From contig JAEZYD010000067.1 in the NCBI GenBank assembly GCA_023419375.1, positions 62,001-126,000 on the forward strand: a DNA stretch of 64,000 nucleotides. Reading direction: 5' to 3'. Made by a program: the position numbers and the translations under genes. Below, one piece after another: positions 43,230-51,644 of the stretch. Below the pieces are notes generated by a model. That model was not told where the DNA came from, did no database searches, and saw only the letters and a list, made by a program, of their open reading frames with translations. The stretch's first letter is position 1. Each line of letters starts with the position of its first letter. This stretch comes from Pseudomonadota bacterium. GTDB lineage: Bacteria > Desulfobacterota > Desulfovibrionia > Desulfovibrionales > Desulfovibrionaceae.

Positions 43230-43577
43230 CTATGACCGGGTGCAATCGGTCAGGGCGTAGTGGAGCACATCGCCAAAATAGCGCAGCACTTCACGCAGCC
43301 CGGCTTCGACGCTGGCCACATCGCCGGTGAGCAGCAGGGAGCCGCCAAACCTGTCCAGAAAGCCGATCTGCACATCGGCGGCCTTTGTGGCGATATCTGC
43401 GGCAATGATCACGCCTTCGCTGGGCGTGATGGTGAGTATGCCGATGGCGTCCGTAGCGCTCTCGTCAAGGCCGAGTTTGAGGGGAATGTCGCGCTGAGGG
43501 CTGGCGATAAGGTGCGCCAGAGTGATCTGCCTGCCCGGCACATACTCCTGTATGACGCGCTGTTTCGCTTCTTCCAT
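43230..43577 (-). CDS. PduU/EutS-type circularly permuted BMC shell protein
   Basis: 115 residues. RVIQEYVPGRQITLAHLIASP at the N-terminus is the beta-barrel-forming extension typical of EutS/PduU, followed by the permuted BMC fold (AIGILTITPSEGVIIAADIATKAADVQIGFLDRFGGSLLLTGDVASVEAGL). It forms hexamers in the shell. It starts after a 136-bp gap with two hairpins. Confidence 0.9.
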   Translation of the reverse strand: MEEAKQRVIQEYVPGRQITLAHLIASPQRDIPLKLGLDESATDAIGILTITPSEGVIIAADIATKAADVQIGFLDRFGGSLLLTGDVASVEAGLREVLRYFGDVLHYALTDCTRS

Positions 43578-43615
43578 GGTGCGGCTGCCTGTTTGCTTGA
43601 GGGAATGGGATGTTC

Positions 43616-43640
43616 GCGCGGGGAGCCTGGCCCCCCGCGC
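43616..43640 (-). terminator. GC-rich intercistronic hairpin in the cut operon
   Basis: GCGCGGGG (43616-43623) with CCCCGCGC (43633-43640) and a 9-nt loop, downstream of the PduT-like gene. No long U-run follows on the minus strand, so it may attenuate or stabilise rather than fully terminate. Confidence 0.45.
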
Positions 43641-43675
43641 AAAGGGTCGCCCGAGGGCAACTTTTAGAACATTTC

Positions 43676-43704
43676 AACTTTGAAATGCTTCACATTTCAA
43701 AGTT
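43676..43704 (-). terminator. Perfect 12-bp hairpin after the PduT-like gene
   Basis: AACTTTGAAATG (43676-43687) with CATTTCAAAGTT (43693-43704) and a 5-nt loop, 10 bp after the stop of the PduT-like gene. The related CATTTCA...TGAAATG stem recurs at 45651. It probably tunes expression between shell genes. Confidence 0.5.
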
Positions 43705-43713
43705 CATCTGCTT

Positions 43714-44265
43714 CTAGAGCAACTGTTTTTTGAGATCGTCGCTGGGCGAGGGGATCACAATCTTGCTGACCACCGGGCCGCCGTCCGTCACGTTGGCCGC
43801 GCCTGCGTCCACAGACGATTGCACAGCGCTGACCTCGCCCGTCATGAGCACAAAGGCTTTGCCGCCCAGGCCAGCAGAAAGGCGCAGTTCCACAAGGTGC
43901 ACATCGCCCGCCTTGGCTGCGGCATCCGCCGCCAGCACGCAGGAGGCCGCGGTATATGTTTCAATAATGCCGAGAGCGTTGATCTTTTCCCTGATAGCGG
44001 TGCCGTTCATGGCAGGGATAACGCTTTCGTGCACGTTGGGGATGATAAAGGAATCCACCACCAGATCCGCGCCCAGGTGCAACCCGGTCTGCACGGAGCT
44101 GGTCACGGCTCCGGTATCGCCGGTGATGACCACAAGATAACGGCCAGGGCAGGTGGGGCGGGAGATAACCAGCTCCACATTGGCGGCTTTGACCATTTCG
44201 TCCGCCGTCTGAATGCCCACGCCGATGCTGTTCAGTTCCACACAGCCTATAGTGCGTAATTTCAT
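43714..44265 (-). CDS. PduT-like trimeric tandem-BMC shell protein with probable Fe-S pore
   Basis: 183 residues from the ATG at 44263-44265, behind AGGTGAG. Two BMC domains (IGCVELNSIGVGIQTADEMVKAANV and ALGIIETYTAASCVLAADAAAKAGDV). Cys39 in RPTCPGRY aligns with the cysteine of PduT that holds a [4Fe-4S] cluster at the trimer pore. It follows the PduS-like gene by 17 bp; PduS and PduT are thought to pass electrons across the shell to recycle nicotinamide cofactors. Confidence 0.9.
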   Translation of the reverse strand: MKLRTIGCVELNSIGVGIQTADEMVKAANVELVISRPTCPGRYLVVITGDTGAVTSSVQTGLHLGADLVVDSFIIPNVHESVIPAMNGTAIREKINALGIIETYTAASCVLAADAAAKAGDVHLVELRLSAGLGGKAFVLMTGEVSAVQSSVDAGAANVTDGGPVVSKIVIPSPSDDLKKQLL

Positions 44266-44282
44266 GCCGCTCACCTGTTGCT

Positions 44283-45608
44283 TCACGCCTTGATGGTTAT
44301 GATGCCGTTCTCAACGGCAGTGACCACGCCGTCAATGCTGGCGTGTACGCGCGCGCCCATGGCCCCTTCGGGGATTTCACCGATGAGGTCGCCTGTTTTG
44401 ACGTGATCGCCCGCATGCACCACGGCAAGAGCGGGCGCGCCTATGTGCTGGCGCAGGGGAATGCGCACTTCCGAAGGCGTGTAGTCGCCGGCAAAGTGCG
44501 GGTGCGCTTCATAACCCGCAAGGCCAAGCCTGCTTACAAGGCGGCTCGTGGGAATCCTGCGGTCATCGCGGAAACGCGAGGCCGCAAGGGGTTCGCCCCT
44601 GTTTTCCCACTTGACCCCGGCGGCCATGAGTTCCTTTTTGAGCTGCGCGTTCACTTCCCTGGGCGAAAGGCCCATGGGGCAGGCGAACTTTTCGCAGATG
44701 CCGCATTCGGAGCAGAGCAGGGCCTCGCGCGCAATGGGCGAATCCACGGCCTGCCCGTCAAGCACGCGCATAAGCCGATGCGGGTGCAGGCTGTGACCAA
44801 GCAGTTGCCGGGGGCAAAGATCGGTGCACTGCGAGCACTGACAGCATATGGTGTTGGTAAGGCGTTTGACCGTGTGCGGGTCCATGACCTTGCGGCACAC
44901 CACGTTGTGGTCGGGCGGCAGCACAAGCAGGCCGCTGGTTGTCTTGGTGACGGGCTGATCCGTATCGGGCAGCACGCGGCCCATCATGGGGCCGCCGTCC
45001 ACCACGCGGTATTCGTCAATGGTCGGCCCGCCCGCAAATTGCAGCACCTCGGCAACACGCGTACCCACAGGCACGCGCACCACCATGGGCTTGCGCACCT
45101 CGCACCCCACGGTGAGGTAGCGGTGGGTCACAGGTTTGCCGTCCAGCGCGTGGGCCACGTTGCAGAGCGATTCCACATTGCTCACCACCGCGCCGATCTG
45201 CAAAGGAATGCCGCGCTCGGGCACAATGCCGCCCAGCACTTCGTACACCATCACCTGCTCGTCGCCGGCGGGGTAGAAGTCGCCAAGTTCAAAGGCCTCG
45301 ATGCGGCCCTTGCCAAGGCGGGCAACGCCCTCGCGCACACTCTGCATGGCATGGGCGTGTTTGCCCTTGAGGCAGATGATGCCGCGCCCGGCCCCTGTGC
45401 AATCCATCATGGCCTCGAGGCCGCGCACCAGAGTGTCCACCTGTGTTTCCATCAGATACGGATCGCTCATCAGCAGCGGTTCGCACGAAGCCCCGTTGAC
45501 CAGCACCGTCTGCGCGGCGGCATCGGCCTTGACGTGCGTGGGCAGGCCTGCGCCGCCCGCACCTACCACGCCAGCCGCGCGAATGGCGTCAACAATTGGT
45601 TTTCCCAT
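44283..45608 (-). CDS. PduS/RnfC-like Fe-S flavoprotein of the microcompartment
   Basis: 441 residues. The N-terminal GVVGAGGAGLPTHVK and VSNVESLCNVAHAL are RnfC-type NADH/FMN-binding features. SLBB-like sequence and two [4Fe-4S] sets (CQCSQCTDLCPR and CSECGICEKFACPM) follow. The C-terminus (GARVHASIDGVVTAVENG) resembles a lipoyl-like barrel. PduS is a cobalamin reductase in B12-dependent compartments. The cut pathway needs no B12, so a role in NAD+ regeneration through the shell is more likely here. Confidence 0.9.
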   Translation of the reverse strand: MGKPIVDAIRAAGVVGAGGAGLPTHVKADAAAQTVLVNGASCEPLLMSDPYLMETQVDTLVRGLEAMMDCTGAGRGIICLKGKHAHAMQSVREGVARLGKGRIEAFELGDFYPAGDEQVMVYEVLGGIVPERGIPLQIGAVVSNVESLCNVAHALDGKPVTHRYLTVGCEVRKPMVVRVPVGTRVAEVLQFAGGPTIDEYRVVDGGPMMGRVLPDTDQPVTKTTSGLLVLPPDHNVVCRKVMDPHTVKRLTNTICCQCSQCTDLCPRQLLGHSLHPHRLMRVLDGQAVDSPIAREALLCSECGICEKFACPMGLSPREVNAQLKKELMAAGVKWENRGEPLAASRFRDDRRIPTSRLVSRLGLAGYEAHPHFAGDYTPSEVRIPLRQHIGAPALAVVHAGDHVKTGDLIGEIPEGAMGARVHASIDGVVTAVENGIITIKA

Positions 45609-45808
45609 GATGTCCTCTCACTGGAATTATCGCAAAGCGGGCCGCCAGAGCATTTCACTCCTGAAATGTTCGCTTTGACAGGCCAAGCCTGCCTGCTCGC
45701 ATTTCGTGGCAAGGATTTTCAGAAAAACCCTCGCAGAGCACTTACCCCATTTCTTTCGTAAACTGCCCTAACCGCGCCCGCCGCAATCGCACTGCCCGGT
45801 TTCAGGCT
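45609..45808 (-). other. 200-bp gap inside the cut operon with a two-stem hairpin
   Basis: Contains CAAAGCG (45633-45639) pairing with CGCTTTG (45671-45677) around an inner CATTTCA-CTCC-TGAAATG stem (45651-45668). No gene is seen. It may separate highly expressed shell gene transcripts from the PduS part. Confidence 0.5.
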
Positions 45809-46093
45809 TTACTTGCACTTGGGCAGAATCATTTCCACTTCTTCATGGGGGCGGGGGATCACGTGCACGCTCACAAGTTCGCCCACGCGCGATGCAGCGG
45901 CAGCGCCCGCATCGGTGGCGGCCTTAACAGCGCCCACATCGCCGCGCACCATCACGGTCACCAGACCGGAACCCACCTGTTCGCGACCGATGAGGGTCAC
46001 GTTGGCAGCCTTGACCATGGCATCGGCAGCTTCCACAGCGCCAACAAGACCACGGGTTTCAACCATGCCGAGAGCGTCAGTCATTATAGCCAT
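45809..46093 (-). CDS. Hexameric BMC-H shell protein (PduA/EutM-like), copy 1
   Basis: 94 residues of canonical BMC-H (ALGMVETRGLVGAVEAADAM, VTVMVRGDVGAVKAATDAGA, and the C-terminal VHVIPRPHEEVEMIL). Nearly identical to the gene at 49721-50008, indicating recent duplication within the locus. It forms the hexagonal facets of the shell. The ATG at 46093 has a ggag site ten bases upstream. Confidence 0.96.
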   Translation of the reverse strand: MAIMTDALGMVETRGLVGAVEAADAMVKAANVTLIGREQVGSGLVTVMVRGDVGAVKAATDAGAAAASRVGELVSVHVIPRPHEEVEMILPKCK

Positions 46094-46132
46094 TGTAATC
46101 TCCTTTTATGTTTGCGTATGCGCGGCAGAGGC

Positions 46133-46462
46133 TTAAGCGTGAAGGCTCTTGCCGATCACTGCCACGGTTTCCAGCGTCACCTTCCGCAGTTCGTCGGGGT
46201 CGGTGATGCCATAGTGCTGTTTGATGATGGCGGCCACGCCGATGAGCAGATCATCGCAGTGGTCGTCGTGCCCGTCATGCGGGTGCTGCGAGCATTCGCC
46301 GTGCGCGCAGTGCGCGGCGGCTTCGTCGTAGTTTATCTGGACGCCGCGTTTGCAAAGTTCATCGCGCGCGCCGGGGGTCAGAATCTTAGCGGAGTCCATC
46401 ACAAGCTTGTTGCCGTGGATGAACTGATCAAGATTATCAATGGTTATCAGCGTTTTTCCCAT
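46133..46462 (-). CDS. Cys/His-rich microcompartment-locus protein related to EutQ/EutT N-terminus
   Basis: 109 residues. The first 45 (LITIDNLDQFIHGNKL, SAKILTPGARDELCKRGVQI) resemble the N-terminal segment found in EutQ and EutT. A metal-binding-looking region follows (CAHGECSQHPHDGHDDHC). The rest is helical. The function is unknown, and a metal-dependent accessory role in the compartment is a guess. It lies 40 bp before the BMC-H gene. Confidence 0.65.
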   Translation of the reverse strand: MGKTLITIDNLDQFIHGNKLVMDSAKILTPGARDELCKRGVQINYDEAAAHCAHGECSQHPHDGHDDHCDDLLIGVAAIIKQHYGITDPDELRKVTLETVAVIGKSLHA

Positions 46463-46491
46463 ATGTGCCTCGTTCGTTCCGCAGGCGCGGG

Positions 46492-47064
46492 TTATTGTTG
46501 GGCGTCATTGGCGCTGCGCCGCGCCGTGCCCGCCAGCGCGCTGACCACTTCCGGGTCGGGCTGGGGAATGACCACCATACGCATCAGGTTGTTGCCCAGC
46601 ACGTCAGCGGCTGCGGCTGCGGCCTCACGCACGGCGGCCACATCGCCTGTCAGCACAAAGTATGATTTGCCGCCAATGCCCTGGCCAAGAACCATGCGCA
46701 TCAGCGACACCGCCGCCTGCTTGACGGCCTTGTCTGCCGCGATGACGCTGTCCGCCGCATTGCGGCATTCAACAACGCCCAGGGCCGCGCCGCCGATTTC
46801 GGCAGGCATGCGCCGCAGAACATTGAGTACCTGGCTGGACACATTGGAAACAACATAGCTGCCCGCAAGGCGCGCTTCCGTTGCTCTGGCGGCATGCACC
46901 GAGGCGTCTACCGCCTCTCTGTCTCCCCCCACAAGGATGAGAAAGCGCCCTGCGCACACAACGGAAGCGCGCACCAGCGTGACCGGAGCGGCCTTGAGCA
47001 TGATATCGGCCAGCTCCGCCCCAGCGGCTATGCTGCGGCTGTCCACAATGCCCAGCGTGTCCAT
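46492..47064 (-). CDS. Trimeric tandem-BMC (BMC-T) shell protein
   Basis: 190 residues with two BMC domains (LGIVDSRSIAAGAELADIM; ALGVVECRNAADSVIAADKAV). Cys37 in ASVVCAGRF falls at the PduT cluster position, so a second Fe-S pore protein is possible. The C-terminal tail is Ala/Ser/Arg-rich. It is separated from the EutN gene by 3 bp. Confidence 0.9.
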   Translation of the reverse strand: MDTLGIVDSRSIAAGAELADIMLKAAPVTLVRASVVCAGRFLILVGGDREAVDASVHAARATEARLAGSYVVSNVSSQVLNVLRRMPAEIGGAALGVVECRNAADSVIAADKAVKQAAVSLMRMVLGQGIGGKSYFVLTGDVAAVREAAAAAADVLGNNLMRMVVIPQPDPEVVSALAGTARRSANDAQQ

Positions 47065-47067
47065 GAG

Positions 47068-47355
47068 CTATTCGCTCTCCGGGCTTTTGCCCATCATTTC
47101 TTCCTGATCCAGAATGCCCACAATGGCTGCATCAACAGGGGATTCCTGATTGTACAGAGCCTTGCGGGCCGGGCTGCCGGTGGTGATAAGCACGCGCTCG
47201 CCAATACCGGCTCCCACGCAGTCCACCGCCACAAAACTTTCGGCCAGCCTGTTGTGGGCGAGGTCAAGGCGCTGTACCACCATGAGCTTGAGCCCGTTGA
47301 GGGAATCTTCCTTTCGCGTGGCCCATACGTTACCGACGACAATGCCTATCAGCAT
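47068..47355 (-). CDS. EutN/CcmL-type pentameric vertex protein
   Basis: 95 residues with the EutN_CcmL fold (MLIGIVVGNVWATRKEDSL, AVDCVGAGIGERVLITTGSPAR, VDAAIVGILD). It forms pentamers that cap the shell vertices. The pore-side glycines GAGIGE are kept. Confidence 0.95.
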   Translation of the reverse strand: MLIGIVVGNVWATRKEDSLNGLKLMVVQRLDLAHNRLAESFVAVDCVGAGIGERVLITTGSPARKALYNQESPVDAAIVGILDQEEMMGKSPESE

Positions 47356-47362
47356 GCGACAC

Positions 47363-47956
47363 CTACAGATCTTTCAAAATGGTCATGTTGTGTTCCGCCG
47401 CCGCATCCTGCGCCAGCGGTGTAACAACGGCCCCTTGGGGAGCACGCAAAGTGCGCGCGCCCGTTGCGGCGGCCTCGGCCACATGGTTTGCGGTTATAAG
47501 ACAATCGCGCGTGCGCGACGCTTCCGGCGCGGCCTCGGTGAGTTCTGTCAGGCCAAAGGCCGCGAGCCGCGCTTCATACTCTTCATACAGGCGCAAAAGC
47601 GCGTCCGGGGCCGTGGCGGCGTGTGCGCGGTAGGCAAAGCCAAGGGTACGCACCTGCTTGCCCTGCAAGAGCAGGTCAAGCACTTCGCGCTGGGCAAGGC
47701 TTGAGCCGCGCCCCAGCGCCAGATCCGCCATATCCGAGCAGGTTAGCTCCGGCAGGATGTAGAGGGCCGGTTCCTGCCCGGCGCTCTGCCCCTGAAAGCA
47801 CACCTGCATGGCGCTGCCGAGGCACTTTTCCACCTGACGGGCGAGGGCTTCGTCCCTGGGGGCCAGCACCTGAGCCACGGAGGCGGGCTTGGCATCAAGC
47901 TGATCCAGCACGGCCCGCACCACGGCGGTAATAAGTGTGTTCAGTTCCACGGGCAT
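47363..47956 (-). CDS. Microcompartment-locus protein of PduM/Eut hypothetical type
   Basis: 197 residues from the ATG at 47954-47956, behind TAGGAG. The N-terminal amphipathic helix (MPVELNTLITAVVRAVLDQL) resembles an encapsulation signal. The C-terminal GAVVTPLAQDAAAEHNM recalls proteins recurrent in eut and pdu loci. I do not recognise an enzymatic motif. It probably is a structural or assembly component lying inside the compartment. Confidence 0.6.
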   Translation of the reverse strand: MPVELNTLITAVVRAVLDQLDAKPASVAQVLAPRDEALARQVEKCLGSAMQVCFQGQSAGQEPALYILPELTCSDMADLALGRGSSLAQREVLDLLLQGKQVRTLGFAYRAHAATAPDALLRLYEEYEARLAAFGLTELTEAAPEASRTRDCLITANHVAEAAATGARTLRAPQGAVVTPLAQDAAAEHNMTILKDL

Positions 47957-48014
47957 AAGCCGCGCTCCTATAATCATTTAAGGCTTTGAATTCTATTCGT
48001 AAAAGCAAAATGCT

Positions 48015-48836
48015 CTAGTCAGTGCAGTTGAGGGCTATGCCCAGCGGCGTCACCAGAAAAGGATTGGCGGGCTTGAATGTGGGCACGCCGGTGTCCTTCT
48101 GGATGATGGATTCCATATCCGCGAGGCAGCAGGTGCCGCCCACGAGGTACAGGGCCGAAACCTTGCGCCCCTGAATGTGCTTCTTGACGATGGCCGCCAT
48201 CTTTTCAATCACGGGGCGCACTACGGGCAAAAGTTCCTTGTGGCGGCTCGCGTCCTTTTTCAGGTCTTCAGCTTCGTCAAAAGGAATGTCGTAATTGCCC
48301 GACAGCACAAGCGAAACGTGCGTTCCACCCGTGGGTTCGTCCGCCACGTACACAACCTTGCCGTCCTGCAACAGGGCAATGCCGGTGGTGCCGCCGCCGA
48401 TATCCACGATGGCGCCGTCGCGCACCTGCAAAACGCTGTTGGCCGCAGTGGGTTCGTCAAGCAGGGCGGTGACGCGGTAGCCAGCGGCCTCCGCCACATG
48501 GCGGTGGGTTGCGCAGTCGCGCTCGCTGGTGCCGGGCGGAACGGCAATGGCGGCATTTTCAAGCTTGCGGCCAAGGCGTTCTTCCAGCTCTTCGGTCAGC
48601 TCGCGCACAATGCGCGCGCCGCCCGCGTAGTCCACCACCAGACCGTCACGCACCACCTGGGCAAAGCGCATGGCACAGGCCACAGGCTCGCGTTTGGCAT
48701 TGACCACAACCACCACAATGTACGCGGTGCCAAGGTCCACGCCCACATAGAGGGGTTCCGTGGGGCTGACCTTGCGGGGATTTTCCCGGCACTGGTCAAG
48801 CGTGGCGATGAGTTTATCCGCTGCGGCAAAGTCCAT
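48015..48836 (-). CDS. eutJ: EutJ-like actin/Hsp70-fold chaperone
   Basis: 273 residues from the ATG at 48834-48836, one base after the PduL stop. ATPase-fold motifs are YVGVDLGTAYIVVVVV (phosphate 1), DEPTAANSVL, VDIGGGTTGIALL (phosphate 2) and YLVGGTCCLADM (adenosine). EutJ proteins accompany eut and cut loci and are thought to help assemble or reactivate the signature enzyme. Confidence 0.9.
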   Translation of the reverse strand: MDFAAADKLIATLDQCRENPRKVSPTEPLYVGVDLGTAYIVVVVVNAKREPVACAMRFAQVVRDGLVVDYAGGARIVRELTEELEERLGRKLENAAIAVPPGTSERDCATHRHVAEAAGYRVTALLDEPTAANSVLQVRDGAIVDIGGGTTGIALLQDGKVVYVADEPTGGTHVSLVLSGNYDIPFDEAEDLKKDASRHKELLPVVRPVIEKMAAIVKKHIQGRKVSALYLVGGTCCLADMESIIQKDTGVPTFKPANPFLVTPLGIALNCTD

Positions 48837-48837
48837 A

Positions 48838-49509
48838 TCAGCCCCTTGAGCGCCGCACGATGACGCCGGTGACGCCGGGCTTCCAGCCTGCGCTGTTGCC
48901 TTCGTCCGCATCAATGTGCATGGCAAGTTTGAAGGAGTCGCTTACGCGCACCAGCACGTCTTCAAGAATCATGGGCCGTTCCGTATCAAGACGCACGGCG
49001 ACCTTGTCCTTGTCCTTGAGGCCGAAACGCTCGGCGTCATCGGTGTGCATGTGGATGTGGCGGGCGGCAACAATCACGCCCGATTCCAGGCCCACAATGC
49101 CCGTGGTGGATGCAAGCACAATGCCTGGGGTGTCCTTGGTGTCGCCGCTCTGGCGCACCGGAGGATTGATGCCCAGAATGCGGGCATCGGTCTTGGAAAG
49201 CTCGATCTGCGAAACGCTGCGGGCGGGGCCGAGAACGGCCACCTTGTCCATGACGCCCTTGGGGCCGATCAGCCGCACGCGTTCAACGCACAAAAATTGT
49301 CCCGGCTGCGAGAGCGGCCTTTCGGGTCGCAGGGCCTCACCGTACAGCGACAGCGCATCTTCGACGCTCAGATGGACGTGACGGGCGGAAATTTCCACCG
49401 GGATAGGCCCGGCGTTCATGGTTTCTTCCCTGTCGCTGCTGGCGCACTGCTCTGTCAGCACCTTGCGCACAACATCTGTCACAATGTCCTTGATCGCTTG
49501 TTCGTTCAT
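48838..49509 (-). CDS. pduL: PduL-type phosphate acyltransferase with encapsulation peptide
   Basis: 223 residues from the ATG at 49507-49509, behind GGAG; the longer upstream frame lacks similarity. MNEQAIKDIVTDVVRKVL is an N-terminal encapsulation helix. The two PduL metal-site motifs ISARHVHLS and AARHIHMHTDD follow, and RLIGPKGVMDKVAVLGP. It converts acetyl-CoA and phosphate to acetyl phosphate and recycles CoA inside the shell. It follows the BMC-H gene by 211 bp. Confidence 0.93.
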   Translation of the reverse strand: MNEQAIKDIVTDVVRKVLTEQCASSDREETMNAGPIPVEISARHVHLSVEDALSLYGEALRPERPLSQPGQFLCVERVRLIGPKGVMDKVAVLGPARSVSQIELSKTDARILGINPPVRQSGDTKDTPGIVLASTTGIVGLESGVIVAARHIHMHTDDAERFGLKDKDKVAVRLDTERPMILEDVLVRVSDSFKLAMHIDADEGNSAGWKPGVTGVIVRRSRG

Positions 49510-49720
49510 CTTGGCTCCAGCATGCAACGGCTGCGCATTGGGCAACCGCCTTGTAAATACGCGGGAATCGGGCCGCAGGCTCAAATTCCTTTGGCGGGCG
49601 TTTTTTATGGGCAACGCCGCGCCGTTTCCGTAGAGGCGTTCCGCCTGTGGCTCCCCCGGCGCTGCTCGCGTGCAGCGCGCTGCCCGTCAGTGTGCGCCGG
49701 GGGGCCAGATACGGCAAAGA

Positions 49721-50008
49721 CTAGGCTTCGCGCTTGGGCAGAATCATTTCCACTTCGCTGTGGGGGCGGGGGATCACGTGCACGCTCACGAGTTCGCCCA
49801 CCTTTTTGGCAGCTGCGGCACCGGCGTCAGTGGCGGCCTTAACAGCGCCCACATCGCCGCGCACCATAACGGTGACAAGGCCGGAACCCACCTGGCTGCG
49901 GCCAATAAGGGTTACGTTGGCGGCTTTCACCATGGCATCGGCGGCTTCAATGGCGCCCACAAGACCACGGGTTTCGATCATGCCCAGAGCGTTGGCGGAA
50001 GCGGTCAT
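49721..50008 (-). CDS. Hexameric BMC-H shell protein, copy 2
   Basis: 95 residues, nearly the same sequence as the copy at 45809-46093 and differing mainly at the first few residues and the tail (KREA in place of KCK). It lies directly after the aldehyde dehydrogenase CutF gene, 127 bp downstream. Redundant BMC-H paralogues are usual in such loci and raise facet protein dosage. Confidence 0.96.
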   Translation of the reverse strand: MTASANALGMIETRGLVGAIEAADAMVKAANVTLIGRSQVGSGLVTVMVRGDVGAVKAATDAGAAAAKKVGELVSVHVIPRPHSEVEMILPKREA

Positions 50009-50135
50009 AGCTATTCTCCTTGCGTTATTTGCGTATGTTGTTGTGCCCCTGAGCGGGTCATGCCGTTGGGGGCATTCCGCAATAACGGGCTGTTACGGTT
50101 ACATTGGGCGGGCGCAGGCCAGCCCGGTGCAGCTG

Positions 50136-51641
50136 CTAAAGAACCTTCTTCAGCTCGGCCACAATCAGTTCGGTGACGGCGTTGATGTCGATGTTGCCAG
50201 CGCCCGCTGCCGGAGCAGACGTGCCATGACCGCTGCCGGAGCAGCAGGAGGCGGCAGGGGCGGCATGGCTGGCCGCGCCGTGGCCGGAGCAGCAGCACTG
50301 GGAGTTGAGGTCATAGGCCACGCGGCGAATGTTGATCAGGTTCATGGGCGTGACGTTGTCGGAAGTGGCGCTGCCGCCAACGGCACCGCAGCCCAGGGTG
50401 AACGAGGGGAACAGCCCGGTGCTGAGGCCCACCGCGCCCTGCGTGGCGGGCGTGTTGACCATGATGCGCGAAACAGGCTTTTTGAGGCCGAATTCGCGGA
50501 TGATTTCTTCGTTGTTGGAGTGGATGGCAAGGGTGTGGCCCGCGCCGCAGTTGTGCAGCAGAGCAGTGCACAGTTCGCAGGCTTCATGCCAGTCCTCCAC
50601 CACGTAAAAGCCGAGCAGGGCCGTGAGCTTTTCTTTGGAGAAAGGATACTTGTGGCCAACGCCCTTTTCGTCCGAAACAAGCAGGCGCGTACCCTGGGGC
50701 ACGTCGATGCCGGCGATGCGGGCAATGGTCTGGGCGTCGCGGCCCACAATGGCGGGGTTCATGCTGCCATTGCCGCGTTCCATGACGTTCTTGACCTTTT
50801 CCAGCTTTTCACCCTGGAGGAAGTAGGCTCCCTGGGCTTCCAGCGTGGCGCGCACCTTGGCGGCGATGCAGGATTCGGTGACAATGGACTGCTCGGAGGC
50901 GCAGATGGTGCCGTTGTCGAAAGTTTTGCTGCTCATGATCTTGGTCACGGCGCTTTCGATATCGGCGGTGCGTTCAATGAAGGCGGGCGTGTTGCCAGCG
51001 CCCACGCCCAGTGCGGGCGTGCCGGAGCTGTACGCGGCCTTGACCATGCCGGGGCCGCCCGTGGCAAGGATGAGATCGCATATCTTCATCAGTTCGTTGG
51101 TGCCTTCAATGGTGGGAATGGTGATGCAGCTCACCAGATCGGGCGACACGTTGCAGCTGCGCAGCGCTCCCTGAATGATTTCCACCGTCTTGGCAATGCA
51201 CTTGCGGGCGCTGGGGTGCGGCGTAAACACAATGGCGTTGCCCGACTTGAGCGAGATGAGCGACTTGTAGATGGTGGTGGACGTGGGGTTGGTGGAGGGC
51301 ACAATACCCGCGATCACACCCACGGGCACGGCCACTTCCACAACCTTGGTCTCGTTGTTGGTGGAAAGAATGCCCACGGTCTTCATGTCGCGAATGCAGG
51401 CATAGACCTTTTCGCTGGCAAGCAGGTTCTTGGTCTTTTTGTCCTGCGGCTTGCCAAAGCCGGTTTCTTCCGCAGCCATTGCGCCCAGCGTTTCAGCCTG
51501 GGCAGCGGTGGCTTCGGAAACGGCCTTGATCACGGCGTCCACACGCTCCTGGCTCATCTGTGCGAATTCCGGCTGCGCCTTGCGCGCAGCGCGAACCAGT
51601 GCGCGCACCTCCTGAATGGAGAGCAAATCCTTATCGACCAT
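50136..51641 (-). CDS. cutF: CoA-acylating acetaldehyde dehydrogenase (CutF-like) with Cys-rich linker and encapsulation tail
   Basis: 501 residues. The catalytic cysteine is C247 in SKTFDNGTICASEQ. NAD-site residues PSTNPTSTTIYKSL precede it, and GAGNTPAFIE supports the ALDH fold. After ~445 residues comes a linker rich in Cys, Gly, His and Ala (SQCCCSGHGA and SCCSGSGHG), then an 18-residue amphipathic C-terminal helix (IDINAVTELIVAELKKVL), a typical cargo-targeting signal. It oxidises acetaldehyde from choline cleavage to acetyl-CoA. The Cys-rich linker is unusual and may bind metal. Confidence 0.92.
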   Translation of the reverse strand: MVDKDLLSIQEVRALVRAARKAQPEFAQMSQERVDAVIKAVSEATAAQAETLGAMAAEETGFGKPQDKKTKNLLASEKVYACIRDMKTVGILSTNNETKVVEVAVPVGVIAGIVPSTNPTSTTIYKSLISLKSGNAIVFTPHPSARKCIAKTVEIIQGALRSCNVSPDLVSCITIPTIEGTNELMKICDLILATGGPGMVKAAYSSGTPALGVGAGNTPAFIERTADIESAVTKIMSSKTFDNGTICASEQSIVTESCIAAKVRATLEAQGAYFLQGEKLEKVKNVMERGNGSMNPAIVGRDAQTIARIAGIDVPQGTRLLVSDEKGVGHKYPFSKEKLTALLGFYVVEDWHEACELCTALLHNCGAGHTLAIHSNNEEIIREFGLKKPVSRIMVNTPATQGAVGLSTGLFPSFTLGCGAVGGSATSDNVTPMNLINIRRVAYDLNSQCCCSGHGAASHAAPAASCCSGSGHGTSAPAAGAGNIDINAVTELIVAELKKVL

Positions 51642-51644
51642 TTC

